Assembly: GCA_017533825.1 (NCBI GenBank)
Contig: JAFWIE010000018.1
Span: 1 to 64,000, forward strand
From: Atopobiaceae bacterium
GTDB taxonomy: Bacteria; Actinomycetota; Coriobacteriia; Coriobacteriales; Atopobiaceae
Reading direction: 5' to 3'
DNA: 64,000 nt
Of this stretch, positions 1 to 8,321 are shown piece by piece. The notes under the pieces were generated by a model. It was not told the origin of the DNA. It ran no database searches and saw only the letters and a list, made by a program, of their open reading frames with translations. A program made the position numbers and the translations under genes. Positions within the stretch are counted from its first letter, which is position 1. Each line of letters opens with the position of its first letter.

Positions 1-312
1 CCGACGCCCACCGGCTCGACCACCCTTCTCTTCGCCGTCATCAAGACGGACAAGGAAGTCACCGTTGACGCCATCAACGCTGCCATGAAGGCACAGGCCA
101 ACGAGTCCTTCGGCTACAACGAGGACGAGATCGTCTCCTCCGACATCGTCGGCATGATGTATGGCTCCCTCTTCGACGCCACCCAGACCATGGTCTCCAA
201 GTGCGGCGACGACGAGTATCTGGTACAGGTTGTTTCTTGGTACGACAACGAGAACTCCTACACCTCTCAGATGGTCCGCACCATCAAGTACTTCGAGAAG
301 TTCGTCGCGTAG
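1..312 (+). CDS. gap: Glyceraldehyde-3-phosphate dehydrogenase, C-terminal part (5' end outside window)
   Basis: The open frame runs in from the left edge and gives the last 103 residues of a type I GAPDH, the NAD-dependent enzyme oxidising glyceraldehyde-3-phosphate to 1,3-bisphosphoglycerate in glycolysis. The closing segment [19 protein letters not shown] is the family signature near the C-terminus, and the preceding helix and strand match the catalytic domain. The catalytic Cys lies upstream of the window. It is followed by a hairpin and then by pgk and tpiA, the usual lower-glycolysis order. The identification is firm; only the start cannot be seen. Confidence 0.96.
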   Translation, partial: PTPTGSTTLLFAVIKTDKEVTVDAINAAMKAQANESFGYNEDEIVSSDIVGMMYGSLFDATQTMVSKCGDDEYLVQVVSWYDNENSYTSQMVRTIKYFEKFVA

Positions 313-333
313 TCGGCACTTCCTCAGGGAACT

Positions 334-377
334 GGGGCGCGGTAGCAGCTCTCGGGCCGCGCCGCGCCCTTTTCTTT
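334..377 (+). terminator. Hairpin terminator between gap and pgk
   Basis: A GC-rich inverted repeat (GGGCGCGG pairing with CCGCGCC/CGCGCCC, two registers possible) is followed by a T-rich tail (TTTTCTTT). It lies 20-65 bases after the gap stop codon, so it probably ends or attenuates gap transcription before pgk. Confidence 0.7.
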
Positions 378-471
378 GACTCATGACCCACGGCAGGGTC
401 TGGGTCACGACTCATTGCCTGTGGTGGGTTATGAGCCATCTGTTGGAATTCGATCGAAGGAGTTGATCCCC

Positions 472-1662
472 ATGGCCTTTACCAAGAAGACCGTGCGCGA
501 CATCGACGTCGACGGCAAGCGCATCCTCATGCGCGTTGACTTCAATGTCCCTCTTAAGGACGGCGTGGTTACCGACGACACGCGCGTGCGTGCGGCAATC
601 CCCACCATTAAGTACCTCAAGGAGCACAACGCTGGCATCATCCTCATGAGCCACCTTGGTCGTCCCAAGGGCGACGGCTTCGAGCCCGCGCTCTCCCTGC
701 GTCCTGCCGCCGAGAAGCTCGCTGAGCTCACCGGCTACGACGTCAAGTTCATCGAGCACACGTATGACGACGAGGCCGCCGAGGCCTGCGCCGCCGTGAA
801 GCCCGGCGACATCCTGGTTCTTGAGAACGTCCGCTTCCTCAAGGCCGAGAAGAAGAACGACCCCGAGGTCGCCAAGAAGTTCGCTTCCTACGCCGACATC
901 TTCGTGCTCGACGCCTTTGGGACCGCGCACCGTGCTCAGGGCTCCGTCGTGGGTGCCGCCGAGTACATCCCGGCAGTCGCCGGCTTCCTGCTGGAGAAGG
1001 AGGTTGACACCCTCACCGGTATCTTCGCCGAGCCCGAGCGCCCGTTCGTAGCAGTCGTCGGCGGCTCCAAGGTTTCCTCCAAGATTGGTGTTCTGGAGAA
1101 CCTCATCGAGTCCGCTAACACCCTCATCATCGGTGGCGGCATGGCCTACACGTTCTTCCTGGCCAAGGGCTACAGCGTGGGCAAGAGCCTGCAGGAGCCC
1201 GACTGGATCGAGCGCGCTGGCGAGATGCTCAAGAAGGCCGAGGAGAAGGGCTGCCAGATTCTGCTGCCCGTCGACAACATCGTTGCCGACCACTTCGGTG
1301 AGGACGCAGAGGGCACCGTCGTGGCCTCCGATGCGATTCCTGACGACATGATGGGCATGGACATCGGCCCCGAGACCGAGAAGCTGTACTGCGACGCCGT
1401 CAAGGGTGCCAAGACGGTCTTCTGGAACGGCCCGATGGGCGTCTTCGAGATCGAGCAGTTCAGCCATGGCACCAAGGCAGTCGCCGAGGCTATCGCTGAT
1501 TCCGACTGCACGTCCATCATCGGCGGCGGCGACTCCGTCGCAGCTATCAATAAGTTTGGCCTGGCCGACAAGATGAGCTGGATCTCCACCGGTGGTGGCG
1601 CTTCCATGGAGCTCGTCGAGGGCAAGGCCCTTCCTGGAGTGGAGGCGCTTCTCGATGCGTAA
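472..1662 (+). CDS. pgk: Phosphoglycerate kinase
   Basis: This gene encodes 396 residues, the normal length for the cytosolic glycolytic enzyme that makes ATP from 1,3-bisphosphoglycerate. The N-terminal substrate signature RVDFNVPL and the SHLGRPKG loop are present, as are the nucleotide-binding segments VGGSKVSSKIGVLENL, WNGPMGVFE and the C-terminal IGGGDS/STGGGASMELVEG. An in-frame extension upstream to about 376 exists, but the ATG at 472 has an AAGGAG ribosome site at 457-462 and gives the conserved start. The stop overlaps the tpiA start by 8 bases, which suggests translational coupling. Confidence 0.97.
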   Translation: MAFTKKTVRDIDVDGKRILMRVDFNVPLKDGVVTDDTRVRAAIPTIKYLKEHNAGIILMSHLGRPKGDGFEPALSLRPAAEKLAELTGYDVKFIEHTYDDEAAEACAAVKPGDILVLENVRFLKAEKKNDPEVAKKFASYADIFVLDAFGTAHRAQGSVVGAAEYIPAVAGFLLEKEVDTLTGIFAEPERPFVAVVGGSKVSSKIGVLENLIESANTLIIGGGMAYTFFLAKGYSVGKSLQEPDWIERAGEMLKKAEEKGCQILLPVDNIVADHFGEDAEGTVVASDAIPDDMMGMDIGPETEKLYCDAVKGAKTVFWNGPMGVFEIEQFSHGTKAVAEAIADSDCTSIIGGGDSVAAINKFGLADKMSWISTGGGASMELVEGKALPGVEALLDA

Positions 1663-2422
1663 AAGGATGATCGCTGGTAACTGGAAGATGAACAAGACCT
1701 TCTCCGAGGCCGTTGAGCTCGCTACTGGGCTTGCCGCCGAGCTGAAGGACGGCACGGGTGACGTCGACGTCGTCGTCGCTCCGCCGACAGTCGACCTCAA
1801 GGGCGTTGCTGAGGTCATCGAGCAGGAGAAGGCTCCGTTCGCTCTCTCTGCCCAGAATGTGTACTGGGAGGAGGCCGGCGCTTACACCGGCGAGACCGCC
1901 CCGAACATGCTTGAGGCCATCGGTGCCACGCACTGCATCATCGGCCACTCTGAGCGCCGCGATTACTTCGGCGAGACCGACGAGGACATCAACAAGAAGG
2001 CCAAGGCCCTCATGGCTCACGGCATCGTGCCCATCAGCTGCTGCGGCGAGTCCCTCGAGATTCGCGAGGCTGGCACGCACGTAGAGTTCGTCGTCGACCA
2101 GATCAAGAAGGACACCGCTGGCCTCGAGATCAGCGATCCCTCCAAGTACGTCATCGCCTATGAGCCCATTTGGGCCATCGGCACCGGCAAGACCGCTACG
2201 GCTGACGACGCGCAGGAAGTCTGCGGCGCCATCCGTAAGACCCTCGTCGAGATCTTCGGCGAGGAGACCGCTGCTGGCATCCGCGTCCTGTACGGTGGTT
2301 CCGCCAACCCGAGCAACATCGCTGGCTTCCTGGGGAAGGAAGACGTCGACGGCGCTCTCGTCGGTGGCGCTTCCCTGAAGGCCGACGGCTTCGCCGACAT
2401 GGTGCACTCCGCCATGGCATAA
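1655..2422 (+). CDS. tpiA: Triosephosphate isomerase
   Basis: The 255-residue product interconverts dihydroxyacetone phosphate and glyceraldehyde-3-phosphate. Diagnostic segments are the AGNWKMNK start with the catalytic Lys, the catalytic His in IIGHSERR, the catalytic Glu in AYEPIWAIGTGK (loop 6) and the phosphate-binding VLYGGSANPSN and GALVGGASL. The ATG at 1655 is chosen because a GGAGTGGAGG ribosome site lies about 9 bases upstream inside pgk; a second ATG at 1667 has poorer spacing. It closes the gap-pgk-tpiA group and is followed by a strong terminator. Confidence 0.97.
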   Translation: MRKRMIAGNWKMNKTFSEAVELATGLAAELKDGTGDVDVVVAPPTVDLKGVAEVIEQEKAPFALSAQNVYWEEAGAYTGETAPNMLEAIGATHCIIGHSERRDYFGETDEDINKKAKALMAHGIVPISCCGESLEIREAGTHVEFVVDQIKKDTAGLEISDPSKYVIAYEPIWAIGTGKTATADDAQEVCGAIRKTLVEIFGEETAAGIRVLYGGSANPSNIAGFLGKEDVDGALVGGASLKADGFADMVHSAMA

Positions 2423-2451
2423 GCTGCGCGTATTTGCTGCGAGCAACTATG

Positions 2452-2480
2452 GGCCCCGGACACAACGTCCGGGGCCTTTT
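2452..2480 (+). terminator. Rho-independent terminator after tpiA
   Basis: A perfect 10-bp stem (GGCCCCGGAC / GTCCGGGGCC) with a 5-base loop is followed directly by TTTT. It ends the glycolytic transcript. Confidence 0.93.
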
Positions 2481-2516
2481 GCGTGGCGCCGAATAGCAGG
2501 TTTCGAACAACGTGTC

Positions 2517-2550
2517 ACAAAGGTGACGGCTTCCTACGGGTCACTTTGCC
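2517..2550. repeat. Imperfect inverted repeat upstream of the PASTA gene
   Basis: CAAAGGTGAC at the left and GTCACTTTG at the right form an inverted repeat separated by about 12 bases. It lies about 80-110 bases before the PASTA gene start and is not followed by T residues, so a protein-binding site or leader hairpin is more likely than a terminator. This is a visual observation only. Confidence 0.3.
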
Positions 2551-2629
2551 ACTAGGAGGACAGCCCTCACCGTGTCGTTTAGGTGTACTATGAAAAGCGT
2601 CATGTCGACCAACGTAGATGGAGTGAAGT

Positions 2630-4021
2630 ATGGCCGAAGCAAAGAAGAAACCCATCGTACCAATCGTGATAGGAGTCGTGGTTGTTGCCATCATCGGCGT
2701 GGTCGCGTTCCTCATGCTGCCCCCAAAGAAGAAGGTGTCCGTTCCGAGCATCACGTATTACTATCAAGCCCAAGCCGAGAAGATGCTTGCTGATGCTGGC
2801 CTCGAGCTCGGCGAGGTAAAGGAAGAGCAGAACGAAGAGTCCTACGAAGGGCTTATCCTGAGCCAGAGTCCCGAGGCTGACGCGTCCGTAGACGAGGGTT
2901 CGAAAGTTGACATCACCATCGCGAAGGGTCGTCCGATTCCTACATCCATCGTGGTCCCGGATCTCAAGGGTATGGGGCAGGAGGAAGCGGAGACTGCGCT
3001 CATCGCAGCTACCTTGTTCCCACTCAATGAGGGTACAGTGAACTCGGATGACGTCGAGCCGGGCAAGGTGTGCGAGCAGACGCCTGCGCCTGGAACGTCG
3101 GTTGACATTAGTGTCGAGGACTTCCAGAACGGTGATTGGCCGGTCGTCTCGTACAAGACGAGCTTGGGCAAGGAGCAGGTGAAGGTACCTGACGTCGTGA
3201 ATAAGTCCGAGAAGGAGGCGCGCGATGCTCTCGGTGGCGCTGGGCTTGCCGTCGATACGTCTAGCTCGTACAGCGAATCGGTAGCACAGGGCAACGTCAT
3301 CAGCCAGTCGGTAGCTAAGGACACCACGGTTCCCAAGGGGACGATTGTTACCATCGAGATCTCTGCAGGCAAGAAGCCGGTCAATCGCGTGAGTGTGCCA
3401 GACATCCGCACCTATAGCCTCGACGAAGCTAAGCGTGCTCTGGAGAGCGCGGGGCTCAACTATACGTACTCCGGCGACGAGGGTGGCAGAGTCCTCAGCG
3501 TGAGTCCCTTCCCGGGAACGCAGGTAGAACCGGGCTCGAATGTCAACTTCACCATTCAGCGCACCGCCGAGCAGATCCGGCAGGAAGAGCAAGAGCGCGC
3601 GCGCAAGCAACAGGAGGAGCAGCAGCGCCAGCAGGAGGAGCAGCAGCGCCAGCAGGAGGAGCAACAGCGCCAGCTCGAAGAGCAGCAGCGGCAGTTGGAG
3701 GAGCAGCAGCGGCAGCTCGAGGAGCAGCAGCGGCAGCAGGAGGAACAACAGCAGCAGGAACAACAGCAGCAGGAACAGCAACAGCAGGAGGAGCAGGAGC
3801 CGGAACGGGAGTACATATCCGAGGGAGATGCTGCTGACTCTGCACGAGCAGCGGTAGACTCCATGATTGGTGACAGCGAGGTGCTCAACACCACTGTTGA
3901 TCTCGAAATCGGCGGCGATGCGCCTCACTACTCTGTGTACTTCAGCACCGAAGATGCGGGATACGTGATTACGCTCGATGCCTACACCGGTGAAGTCTGG
4001 GACGTGGAGGTCGTGTCATAG
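2630..4021 (+). CDS. Membrane-anchored PASTA-domain protein with Gln/Glu heptad tract and PepSY-like C-terminus
   Basis: The 463-residue protein has a short basic N-terminus, one membrane helix (about residues 10-30) and then four PASTA-type repeats (about 35-99, 106-163, 183-247, 253-310). Each repeat carries the VPD/VPS start, and the DA/EA helix is visible in most. PASTA domains in PknB/StkP kinases and penicillin-binding proteins sense muropeptides or uncrosslinked peptidoglycan, but no kinase or transpeptidase domain exists here. Residues about 314-391 are almost only Q, E and R in heptads (EEQQRQQ/EEQQRQL), predicting a long coiled coil. The last 65 residues, with YVITLDAYTGEVWDVEV, resemble a PepSY domain. 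The orientation would place all of this outside the cell. The exact role is unknown; a cell-wall sensing or anchoring function is inference. Confidence 0.75.
   Translation: MAEAKKKPIVPIVIGVVVVAIIGVVAFLMLPPKKKVSVPSITYYYQAQAEKMLADAGLELGEVKEEQNEESYEGLILSQSPEADASVDEGSKVDITIAKGRPIPTSIVVPDLKGMGQEEAETALIAATLFPLNEGTVNSDDVEPGKVCEQTPAPGTSVDISVEDFQNGDWPVVSYKTSLGKEQVKVPDVVNKSEKEARDALGGAGLAVDTSSSYSESVAQGNVISQSVAKDTTVPKGTIVTIEISAGKKPVNRVSVPDIRTYSLDEAKRALESAGLNYTYSGDEGGRVLSVSPFPGTQVEPGSNVNFTIQRTAEQIRQEEQERARKQQEEQQRQQEEQQRQQEEQQRQLEEQQRQLEEQQRQLEEQQRQQEEQQQQEQQQQEQQQQEEQEPEREYISEGDAADSARAAVDSMIGDSEVLNTTVDLEIGGDAPHYSVYFSTEDAGYVITLDAYTGEVWDVEVVS
3604..3801 (+). repeat. Tandem 21-bp repeats coding the Gln/Glu heptads
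   Basis: About six to seven copies of a 21-base unit built from CAGGAGGAGCAGCAGCGC and close variants lie in frame inside the PASTA gene and decay into CAG/CAA-rich sequence at the 3' end. Because the unit is seven codons long, gain or loss of copies would change coiled-coil length without a frameshift. Confidence 0.85.
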
Positions 4022-4052
4022 CTCATAGCGACAGGTGACAACAAGGAAGAGG

Positions 4053-4106
4053 GTCATGGGGGGCATGCCTTGCAGAGCTTGTAGCAGGAGGCACGTCCCC
4101 CATGAC
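4053..4106. repeat. Intergenic inverted repeat, family copy A
   Basis: The left arm begins GTCATGGGGGGCATGCC and the right arm ends GGCACGTCCCCCATGAC, separated by about 20 bases. The outer 10 bases pair perfectly. The left arm matches the left arm of the element at 7471-7540 almost base for base, so this is a dispersed palindromic repeat. It lies 3' of the PASTA gene and may also act as a 3'-end hairpin, although there is no T tract. Confidence 0.7.
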
Positions 4107-4145
4107 TTATGTAACTTCAGATTTGACGTTCATTAAGGTGGTTCC

Positions 4146-4331
4146 ATGAATCCATTTGTTAAGTCCGCCATCACGTTCGTCGTGGTGTTCGTTGCGGCAA
4201 TCGCCTATACGTACGTCTCGGATGCCGTGATCGGTCAAGAGGTATTTCACGTCGACTTGGCAGTTGCCCTCGGCGCCGCCGCGGGTGGTGCCGTGATCAT
4301 GCTCGTCCATGACCTCACGAAGGACGAATGA
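4146..4331 (+). CDS. Small two-helix membrane protein, unknown function
   Basis: The 61-residue product has two hydrophobic stretches (about residues 6-25 and 36-54) separated by a short polar loop, and ends in the charged tail HDLTKDE. An AAGGTGG ribosome-like site lies 7-8 bases before the ATG. It stands alone between the PASTA gene and the amino-acid transporter, on the same strand as both. No family is recognised. Its normal base composition and ribosome site favour a real gene, but the short length leaves doubt. Confidence 0.6.
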   Translation: MNPFVKSAITFVVVFVAAIAYTYVSDAVIGQEVFHVDLAVALGAAAGGAVIMLVHDLTKDE

Positions 4332-4449
4332 AGAGGGTTGAAACTGCGGCATCCTGTTCCAAGCTTGTTTCGGGTGTCGCATCTCTGAGCGCGGTGTGGT
4401 GCAGATGCGTTATCGTCAACGCATTGCTCATCTCATCAAGGGAGGAACT

Positions 4450-5370
4450 ATGACCAAGTTCAGCGATAACGTCTCGCGTCGTTCGTTCATCACGCTCTCC
4501 AGCGGTCTTGCTGCGGCGCTGGGTCTTGTGGCCTGTGGTGGTCCGGCCGCGCAGGACAGTGGCGCGGATGATGCCGCGGCAGACTCCTCGACCGATGCCA
4601 CGACGGCCGATGCGGACGGCGCGTCGTCCTTCGCCGCAGACGGCACCCTGCGCGTGGGCATGGAGGCCGCGTATGCTCCCTACAACTGGCAAGAGACGGC
4701 CGAATCCGATACGACCATTCCCATCGAGAACGTCAGCGGCGCTTTTGCCGACGGTTACGACGTGCAGATTGCCAAGCAGGTGGCAGAGGGTCTCGGCCTT
4801 GAGCCAGTCGCCGTCAAGCTCGAGTGGGACGGTCTCATCGAAGCACTCGGCAACGGCCAGATCGACGTTATCATCGCCGGCATGACGGCAACGCCGGAGC
4901 GCGAGGAGTCCATCGACTTCACCGATCCGTACTATGTGGGCACCTATGGACTCATGGTCCAGAAGGGCTCGGAGTACGAGGGCGCTACCTCCATTCAGGA
5001 CTTCAAGGGAGCGGCAGTTCTTGGCCAGAAGGACACGCTGCTCGACTCCGTCATCGACGAGATCGAGGGCGTCAACCACCTCAATCCCGTTCCGACGGTA
5101 CCCGACCAGATCTCCAACCTCCTTGCGGGTTCTTGTGATGCCATTACCTTCGACACTGGCAACATCGACAGCATGACCGAAGCTCATCCCGAGCTCGTCG
5201 GCATCATCTTTGAAGAGGGCAAGGGCTTCTCGGAGGAGGTGCCCGTCAACATCGGCCTCTCCAAGGGTCAGGATGACGTCGTCGAGAAGATGAACCAGAT
5301 TCTCGCGGGCATCGACGAGGCTCAGCGCCAGGAGATTTGGGCTGCTGCCGTGGAGCGTCAGCCAGAGTAG
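4450..5370 (+). CDS. Amino-acid ABC transporter, substrate-binding lipoprotein
   Basis: The 306-residue protein belongs to the bacterial extracellular solute-binding family 3 (polar amino acids such as Gln, His or Arg). The N-terminus carries a twin-arginine-like SRRSFI motif (R10, R11), a hydrophobic stretch and a lipobox ending LVAC, with C29 as the probable lipidated residue, then an Asp/Ala-rich linker to about residue 60. LRVGMEAAYAPYNW and GLIEALGNGQIDVIIAGMTATPEREESIDFTDPY are family signatures. The ATG at 4450 follows a GGAGG site at 4441-4445; upstream in-frame codons lack this support. It is the first gene of a three-gene importer operon. The exact amino acid cannot be read from sequence. 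Confidence 0.92.
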   Translation: MTKFSDNVSRRSFITLSSGLAAALGLVACGGPAAQDSGADDAAADSSTDATTADADGASSFAADGTLRVGMEAAYAPYNWQETAESDTTIPIENVSGAFADGYDVQIAKQVAEGLGLEPVAVKLEWDGLIEALGNGQIDVIIAGMTATPEREESIDFTDPYYVGTYGLMVQKGSEYEGATSIQDFKGAAVLGQKDTLLDSVIDEIEGVNHLNPVPTVPDQISNLLAGSCDAITFDTGNIDSMTEAHPELVGIIFEEGKGFSEEVPVNIGLSKGQDDVVEKMNQILAGIDEAQRQEIWAAAVERQPE

Positions 5371-5382
5371 GACCATACGTAC

Positions 5383-5440
5383 GCAAGCAGGGTGCCAGGT
5401 ACTCCGCTCGAAGGGGCGTGGTACCTGGTACCCTGTTTGC
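5383..5440 (+). repeat. Strong stem-loop between binding-protein and permease genes
   Basis: Two 20-base arms (5383-5402 and 5421-5440) pair at 18 positions plus two possible G-U pairs, around an 18-base loop. The core is CAGGGTGCCAGGTAC with GTACCTGGTACCCTG. No T tract follows, so it is more likely an RNA-processing or 3'-protection element between the binding-protein message and the permease than a full terminator. Confidence 0.8.
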
Positions 5441-5461
5441 GGTGTCGAACGAGGGGCGTAC

Positions 5462-6703
5462 ATGAACAAACTCCAACAATTCACGCACTTTGTGAAGGAT
5501 GACCACCGGTACGTGTTCTTGGGCACGAGCTTGATTGCGATGGTGGGCGCGTGGTTTTCGACGCAACCGCGCGGCCCCAAGAGCTTCCTTGCAAGCGCAT
5601 ATGCCGTTGAGGTGGCGATGTATTGGTTCCTCATGGCTTGGCTTGCCGTGAGTGCGGTTGCACTGGTATGGAAGCTGACGCACTGGAAGACCTACGAGGA
5701 GACGGCTCCCTTCACGAAGCCACTTGCAAAGAAGGTCGAGCGCGTGCTGTCGTACGTGGTCGTTGCCATCACGGCGATTCTCTTCGTAGACCGCGCAGTA
5801 ATGGGTCTTTCGAGCACTATTGATGTTGCTCTCGCGCAGGACAAGAATCCCAACGACTTCTTGGGTTCCATCATCTACATGCTCGATAAAGCGGCTGACA
5901 TTATCGCCCAGGGCGCACTCATCACCGTGGAGCTCGCCGTCTTCGGCACACTCATAGCCTTCTTCCTTGCCATCCTGCTCGTTTTTCTGCGTATCCAGGA
6001 GATCGACCGCTCCGATAACGACTTCGTTCGCTTCCTCAAGACCTTTGGCTGTGAGTTCGCGAAGGCGTATTCGACGGTGGTGCGCGGCACGCCGATGATG
6101 GTCCAGGCCATGCTGATCTACTTCCTGGGATTCAACATCCTGCGCGGTACGGGCATGACGGTCTCGGAGATAGGTAACGTGTGGTCCACCTTCATTGCCG
6201 GTTTGGTGACCATCTCCCTCAACTCGACGGCTTACATGATGGAGGTATTGCGCGGCGGTATCGAGGCGGTCGATCCCGGACAAAACGAGGCTGCGCGCAG
6301 CCTTGGTCTCACGCAATGGCAGGCGATGATCAAGGTGGTCTTCCCGCAGGGCGTCAAGAACGCGATTCCCGCGCTCTCCAACGAGCTGGTCGTCAACATC
6401 AAGGACTCATCGGTACTGAGCGTCATCGGCGTCTTCGACCTCATGTTTGCGACTAAGACGGTGGTGGGCATCTACTTCAAGCAGGTTGAGCTCTACGTGG
6501 TCGCAGCCGCCGTGTATCTGTGCCTCACCATGGTGGCGAGTTGGCTTCTGGGTAAGTTCGCGAAGCGGCTCTCGGTCGAGCCTGCGTCGCTTTCAAGCGT
6601 GTCCGATATGAACGCGACCGTTGGTACAGTGGCGGGTACGGGCTCGTCTGAGTATTCGTTGGACGCCAAGAAGCGGGAGGGCCACAAGCATGACATACGC
6701 TAA
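5462..6703 (+). CDS. Amino-acid ABC transporter permease with long N-terminal extension
   Basis: This 413-residue integral membrane protein belongs to the His/Glu/Gln/Arg/opine permease family. The core (about residues 140-375) begins with [20 protein letters not shown] and contains the ATPase-coupling loop [31 protein letters not shown]. Family members are usually about 220-270 residues; here about 130 extra N-terminal residues add roughly three membrane helices (about 20-40, 50-70, 95-115). A Ser-rich, charged tail of about 35 residues follows the last helix. The stop overlaps the ATPase start by 14 bases. Only one permease gene is present, so the transporter is probably a homodimer. Confidence 0.92.
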   Translation: MNKLQQFTHFVKDDHRYVFLGTSLIAMVGAWFSTQPRGPKSFLASAYAVEVAMYWFLMAWLAVSAVALVWKLTHWKTYEETAPFTKPLAKKVERVLSYVVVAITAILFVDRAVMGLSSTIDVALAQDKNPNDFLGSIIYMLDKAADIIAQGALITVELAVFGTLIAFFLAILLVFLRIQEIDRSDNDFVRFLKTFGCEFAKAYSTVVRGTPMMVQAMLIYFLGFNILRGTGMTVSEIGNVWSTFIAGLVTISLNSTAYMMEVLRGGIEAVDPGQNEAARSLGLTQWQAMIKVVFPQGVKNAIPALSNELVVNIKDSSVLSVIGVFDLMFATKTVVGIYFKQVELYVVAAAVYLCLTMVASWLLGKFAKRLSVEPASLSSVSDMNATVGTVAGTGSSEYSLDAKKREGHKHDIR

Positions 6704-7445
6704 CGAGCAGGGGCCGCTCATCAAGGTCGAGAGTCTCCGTAAATCATTCGGCAGCCACTTGGTGCTCAAGGACATCAACTTCGAGGTGCGCCAAGGTGAG
6801 GTCGTGACGATCATCGGTGCATCTGGCTCGGGAAAATCGACGCTGTTGCGTTGCATGAACCTTTTGGAGACACCCGATTCCGGGCACATCTGGTTCCACG
6901 GCGAGGACCTTGCTGCCGAACGTGTCAACATCAATCGCCTTCGGCAAGACATCGGCATGGTGTTTCAGAGCTTCAATCTCTTCAATAACATGAACGTGCT
7001 TGATAACTGCACGTTGGCGCCGGTCACCACCAAACGTACGAACAAGGAAGAAGCAGAGCGGCGAGCCCGTACGAACATCGACCGCGTGGGACTCTCGGAC
7101 TTCATTTCGGCACCGGTCACGTCCCTCTCCGGCGGGCAGAAGCAGCGTGTCGCCATAGCCCGGGCGCTGTGTATGGAGCCAGAGCTCATGCTGTTTGATG
7201 AGCCGACCAGTGCACTCGATCCAGAAATCGTGGGCGAGGTCCTCAACGTCATGCGCGACCTTGCCTTGGGTGGCATGACCATGGTGGTGGTCACGCACGA
7301 GATGGCATTTGCGAAGAGCGTGAGTGACCGGGTGGTGTTCATGGACCAGGGAGTCATCGCTGAGGAAGGCTCGCCGGAACAAATCTTTGGCAACCCGAAG
7401 CTGCCGCGCACGCGTGAGTTCCTCGCACGGTATCTCGAGGACTAG
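6690..7445 (+). CDS. Amino-acid ABC transporter ATP-binding protein
   Basis: The 251-residue cytoplasmic ATPase powers the importer encoded just upstream. Visible motifs are Walker A (GASGSGKST), the Q-loop (MVFQSFNLF), the ABC signature ([15 protein letters not shown]), Walker B ([12 protein letters not shown]) and the switch His in VVVTHEM. These match the GlnQ/HisP/ArtP group. The ATG at 6690 has a GGGAGG site at 6675-6680 and overlaps the permease gene; longer in-frame starts read through permease coding sequence and are less likely. Confidence 0.96.
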   Translation: MTYANEQGPLIKVESLRKSFGSHLVLKDINFEVRQGEVVTIIGASGSGKSTLLRCMNLLETPDSGHIWFHGEDLAAERVNINRLRQDIGMVFQSFNLFNNMNVLDNCTLAPVTTKRTNKEEAERRARTNIDRVGLSDFISAPVTSLSGGQKQRVAIARALCMEPELMLFDEPTSALDPEIVGEVLNVMRDLALGGMTMVVVTHEMAFAKSVSDRVVFMDQGVIAEEGSPEQIFGNPKLPRTREFLARYLED

Positions 7446-7470
7446 GTGCCATACAGCTTAAGTACCTATG

Positions 7471-7540
7471 GAGTCATGGGGGCATGCCTCGTAAGGCGCG
7501 CAACTGATCAGCGCGCGGTAGAGACGTGCCCCCAGGACTC
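7471..7540. repeat. Intergenic inverted repeat, family copy B
   Basis: Twenty-base arms GAGTCATGGGGGCATGCCTC and GAGACGTGCCCCCAGGACTC pair at 17 positions. Inside them a second GCGCGC/GCGCGC stem encloses a short loop, giving a hairpin of about 70 bases. The left arm is nearly identical to that of the element at 4053-4106. It lies between the ABC transporter operon and hypB. Confidence 0.75.
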
Positions 7541-7614
7541 CTTCCGTATGCCTATGAGGCGGGGTGTTGGTGCACGAAACAAGGTACAATACGTTATAAC
7601 AGACAGGAGGATGC

Positions 7615-8283
7615 ATGGACCGCATAAAGATTATTGACGTGCACGAGGACGTATTGGCCAACAACGACCGTGCGGCGGAGGCGTTGCGTGCACGTCTGCA
7701 CGATGCCGGGACGCTGCTCATCAACCTCATGAGTTCTCCGGGTTCGGGGAAGACGACGTTGCTCAATGCCACGCTCGACGCTGTGGCAGACAGACTCTCG
7801 ATCGGCATCATGGAAGCGGACGTGGACTCCGATGTGGATGCGTATTCGGTCCAGCGTCACGGCGCACGCGCGGTACAGCTTCACACCGGAGGCATGTGCC
7901 ACCTCGATGCCGCCATGTGCGAGCAGGGGTTGCGCGAGCTCGGTACCCAGGGGCTCGACGCAGTCTTCATCGAGAACGTGGGCAACCTCATCTGTCCCGC
8001 CGAGTTCGACACCGGCGCGGCACGCAAGGTGATGATTCTCTCTACGCCCGAGGGGCACGACAAGCCGCTCAAGTATCCCCTCATGTTTGAGGTAAGCGAT
8101 GTGGTGATCGTCTCGAAGATGGACGTAGCGGAGTACTTCGACTTCTCGCTCGAGGAACTCGAGCGTAACGTGCGGATGCGCAATCCGCAGGTGCGCATCA
8201 TGCCGTTGAGCGCAAAGACGGGTGAGGGCATGCAACAGTGGATAGATTGGCTGCTTGGGGAAGTGGCAGCTTGGAAGGCATAG
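7615..8283 (+). CDS. hypB: Hydrogenase nickel-incorporation GTPase HypB
   Basis: The 222-residue GTPase delivers nickel to [NiFe] hydrogenase precursors together with HypA. The P-loop SSPGSGKTTLL (about 40-50), the switch/metal region GIMEADVDSDVDA, the metal-binding CHLDA segment, ENVGNLICPAEFD and the specificity motif SKMD are typical. The N-terminal CxxCGC nickel site and the His-rich stretch found in some HypB proteins are absent, so this is the short form. An AGGAGG site precedes the ATG, and TACAAT at 7585-7590 is a possible -10. It heads the group hypB, oxidoreductase, hypA. Confidence 0.95.
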   Translation: MDRIKIIDVHEDVLANNDRAAEALRARLHDAGTLLINLMSSPGSGKTTLLNATLDAVADRLSIGIMEADVDSDVDAYSVQRHGARAVQLHTGGMCHLDAAMCEQGLRELGTQGLDAVFIENVGNLICPAEFDTGAARKVMILSTPEGHDKPLKYPLMFEVSDVVIVSKMDVAEYFDFSLEELERNVRMRNPQVRIMPLSAKTGEGMQQWIDWLLGEVAAWKA

Positions 8284-8321
8284 AGCATACGGCATAAGGA
8301 ATACGGTTAAGGAGAGGAATC

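Noticed and set aside
412..1818. Long antisense frame (468 codons) across pgk and tpiA
   Set aside because: It is the complement of two certain genes with strong GC-rich codon bias; its product is low-complexity (Leu, Gly, Val) without family features.
3604..3801. CRISPR-like regular repeats
   Set aside because: There are no spacers; the units are contiguous, in frame and code a heptad coiled coil.
2600..3928. Long antisense frame across the PASTA gene
   Set aside because: The leucine-rich runs mirror the CAG/GAG repeats on the plus strand; no ribosome site or motif.
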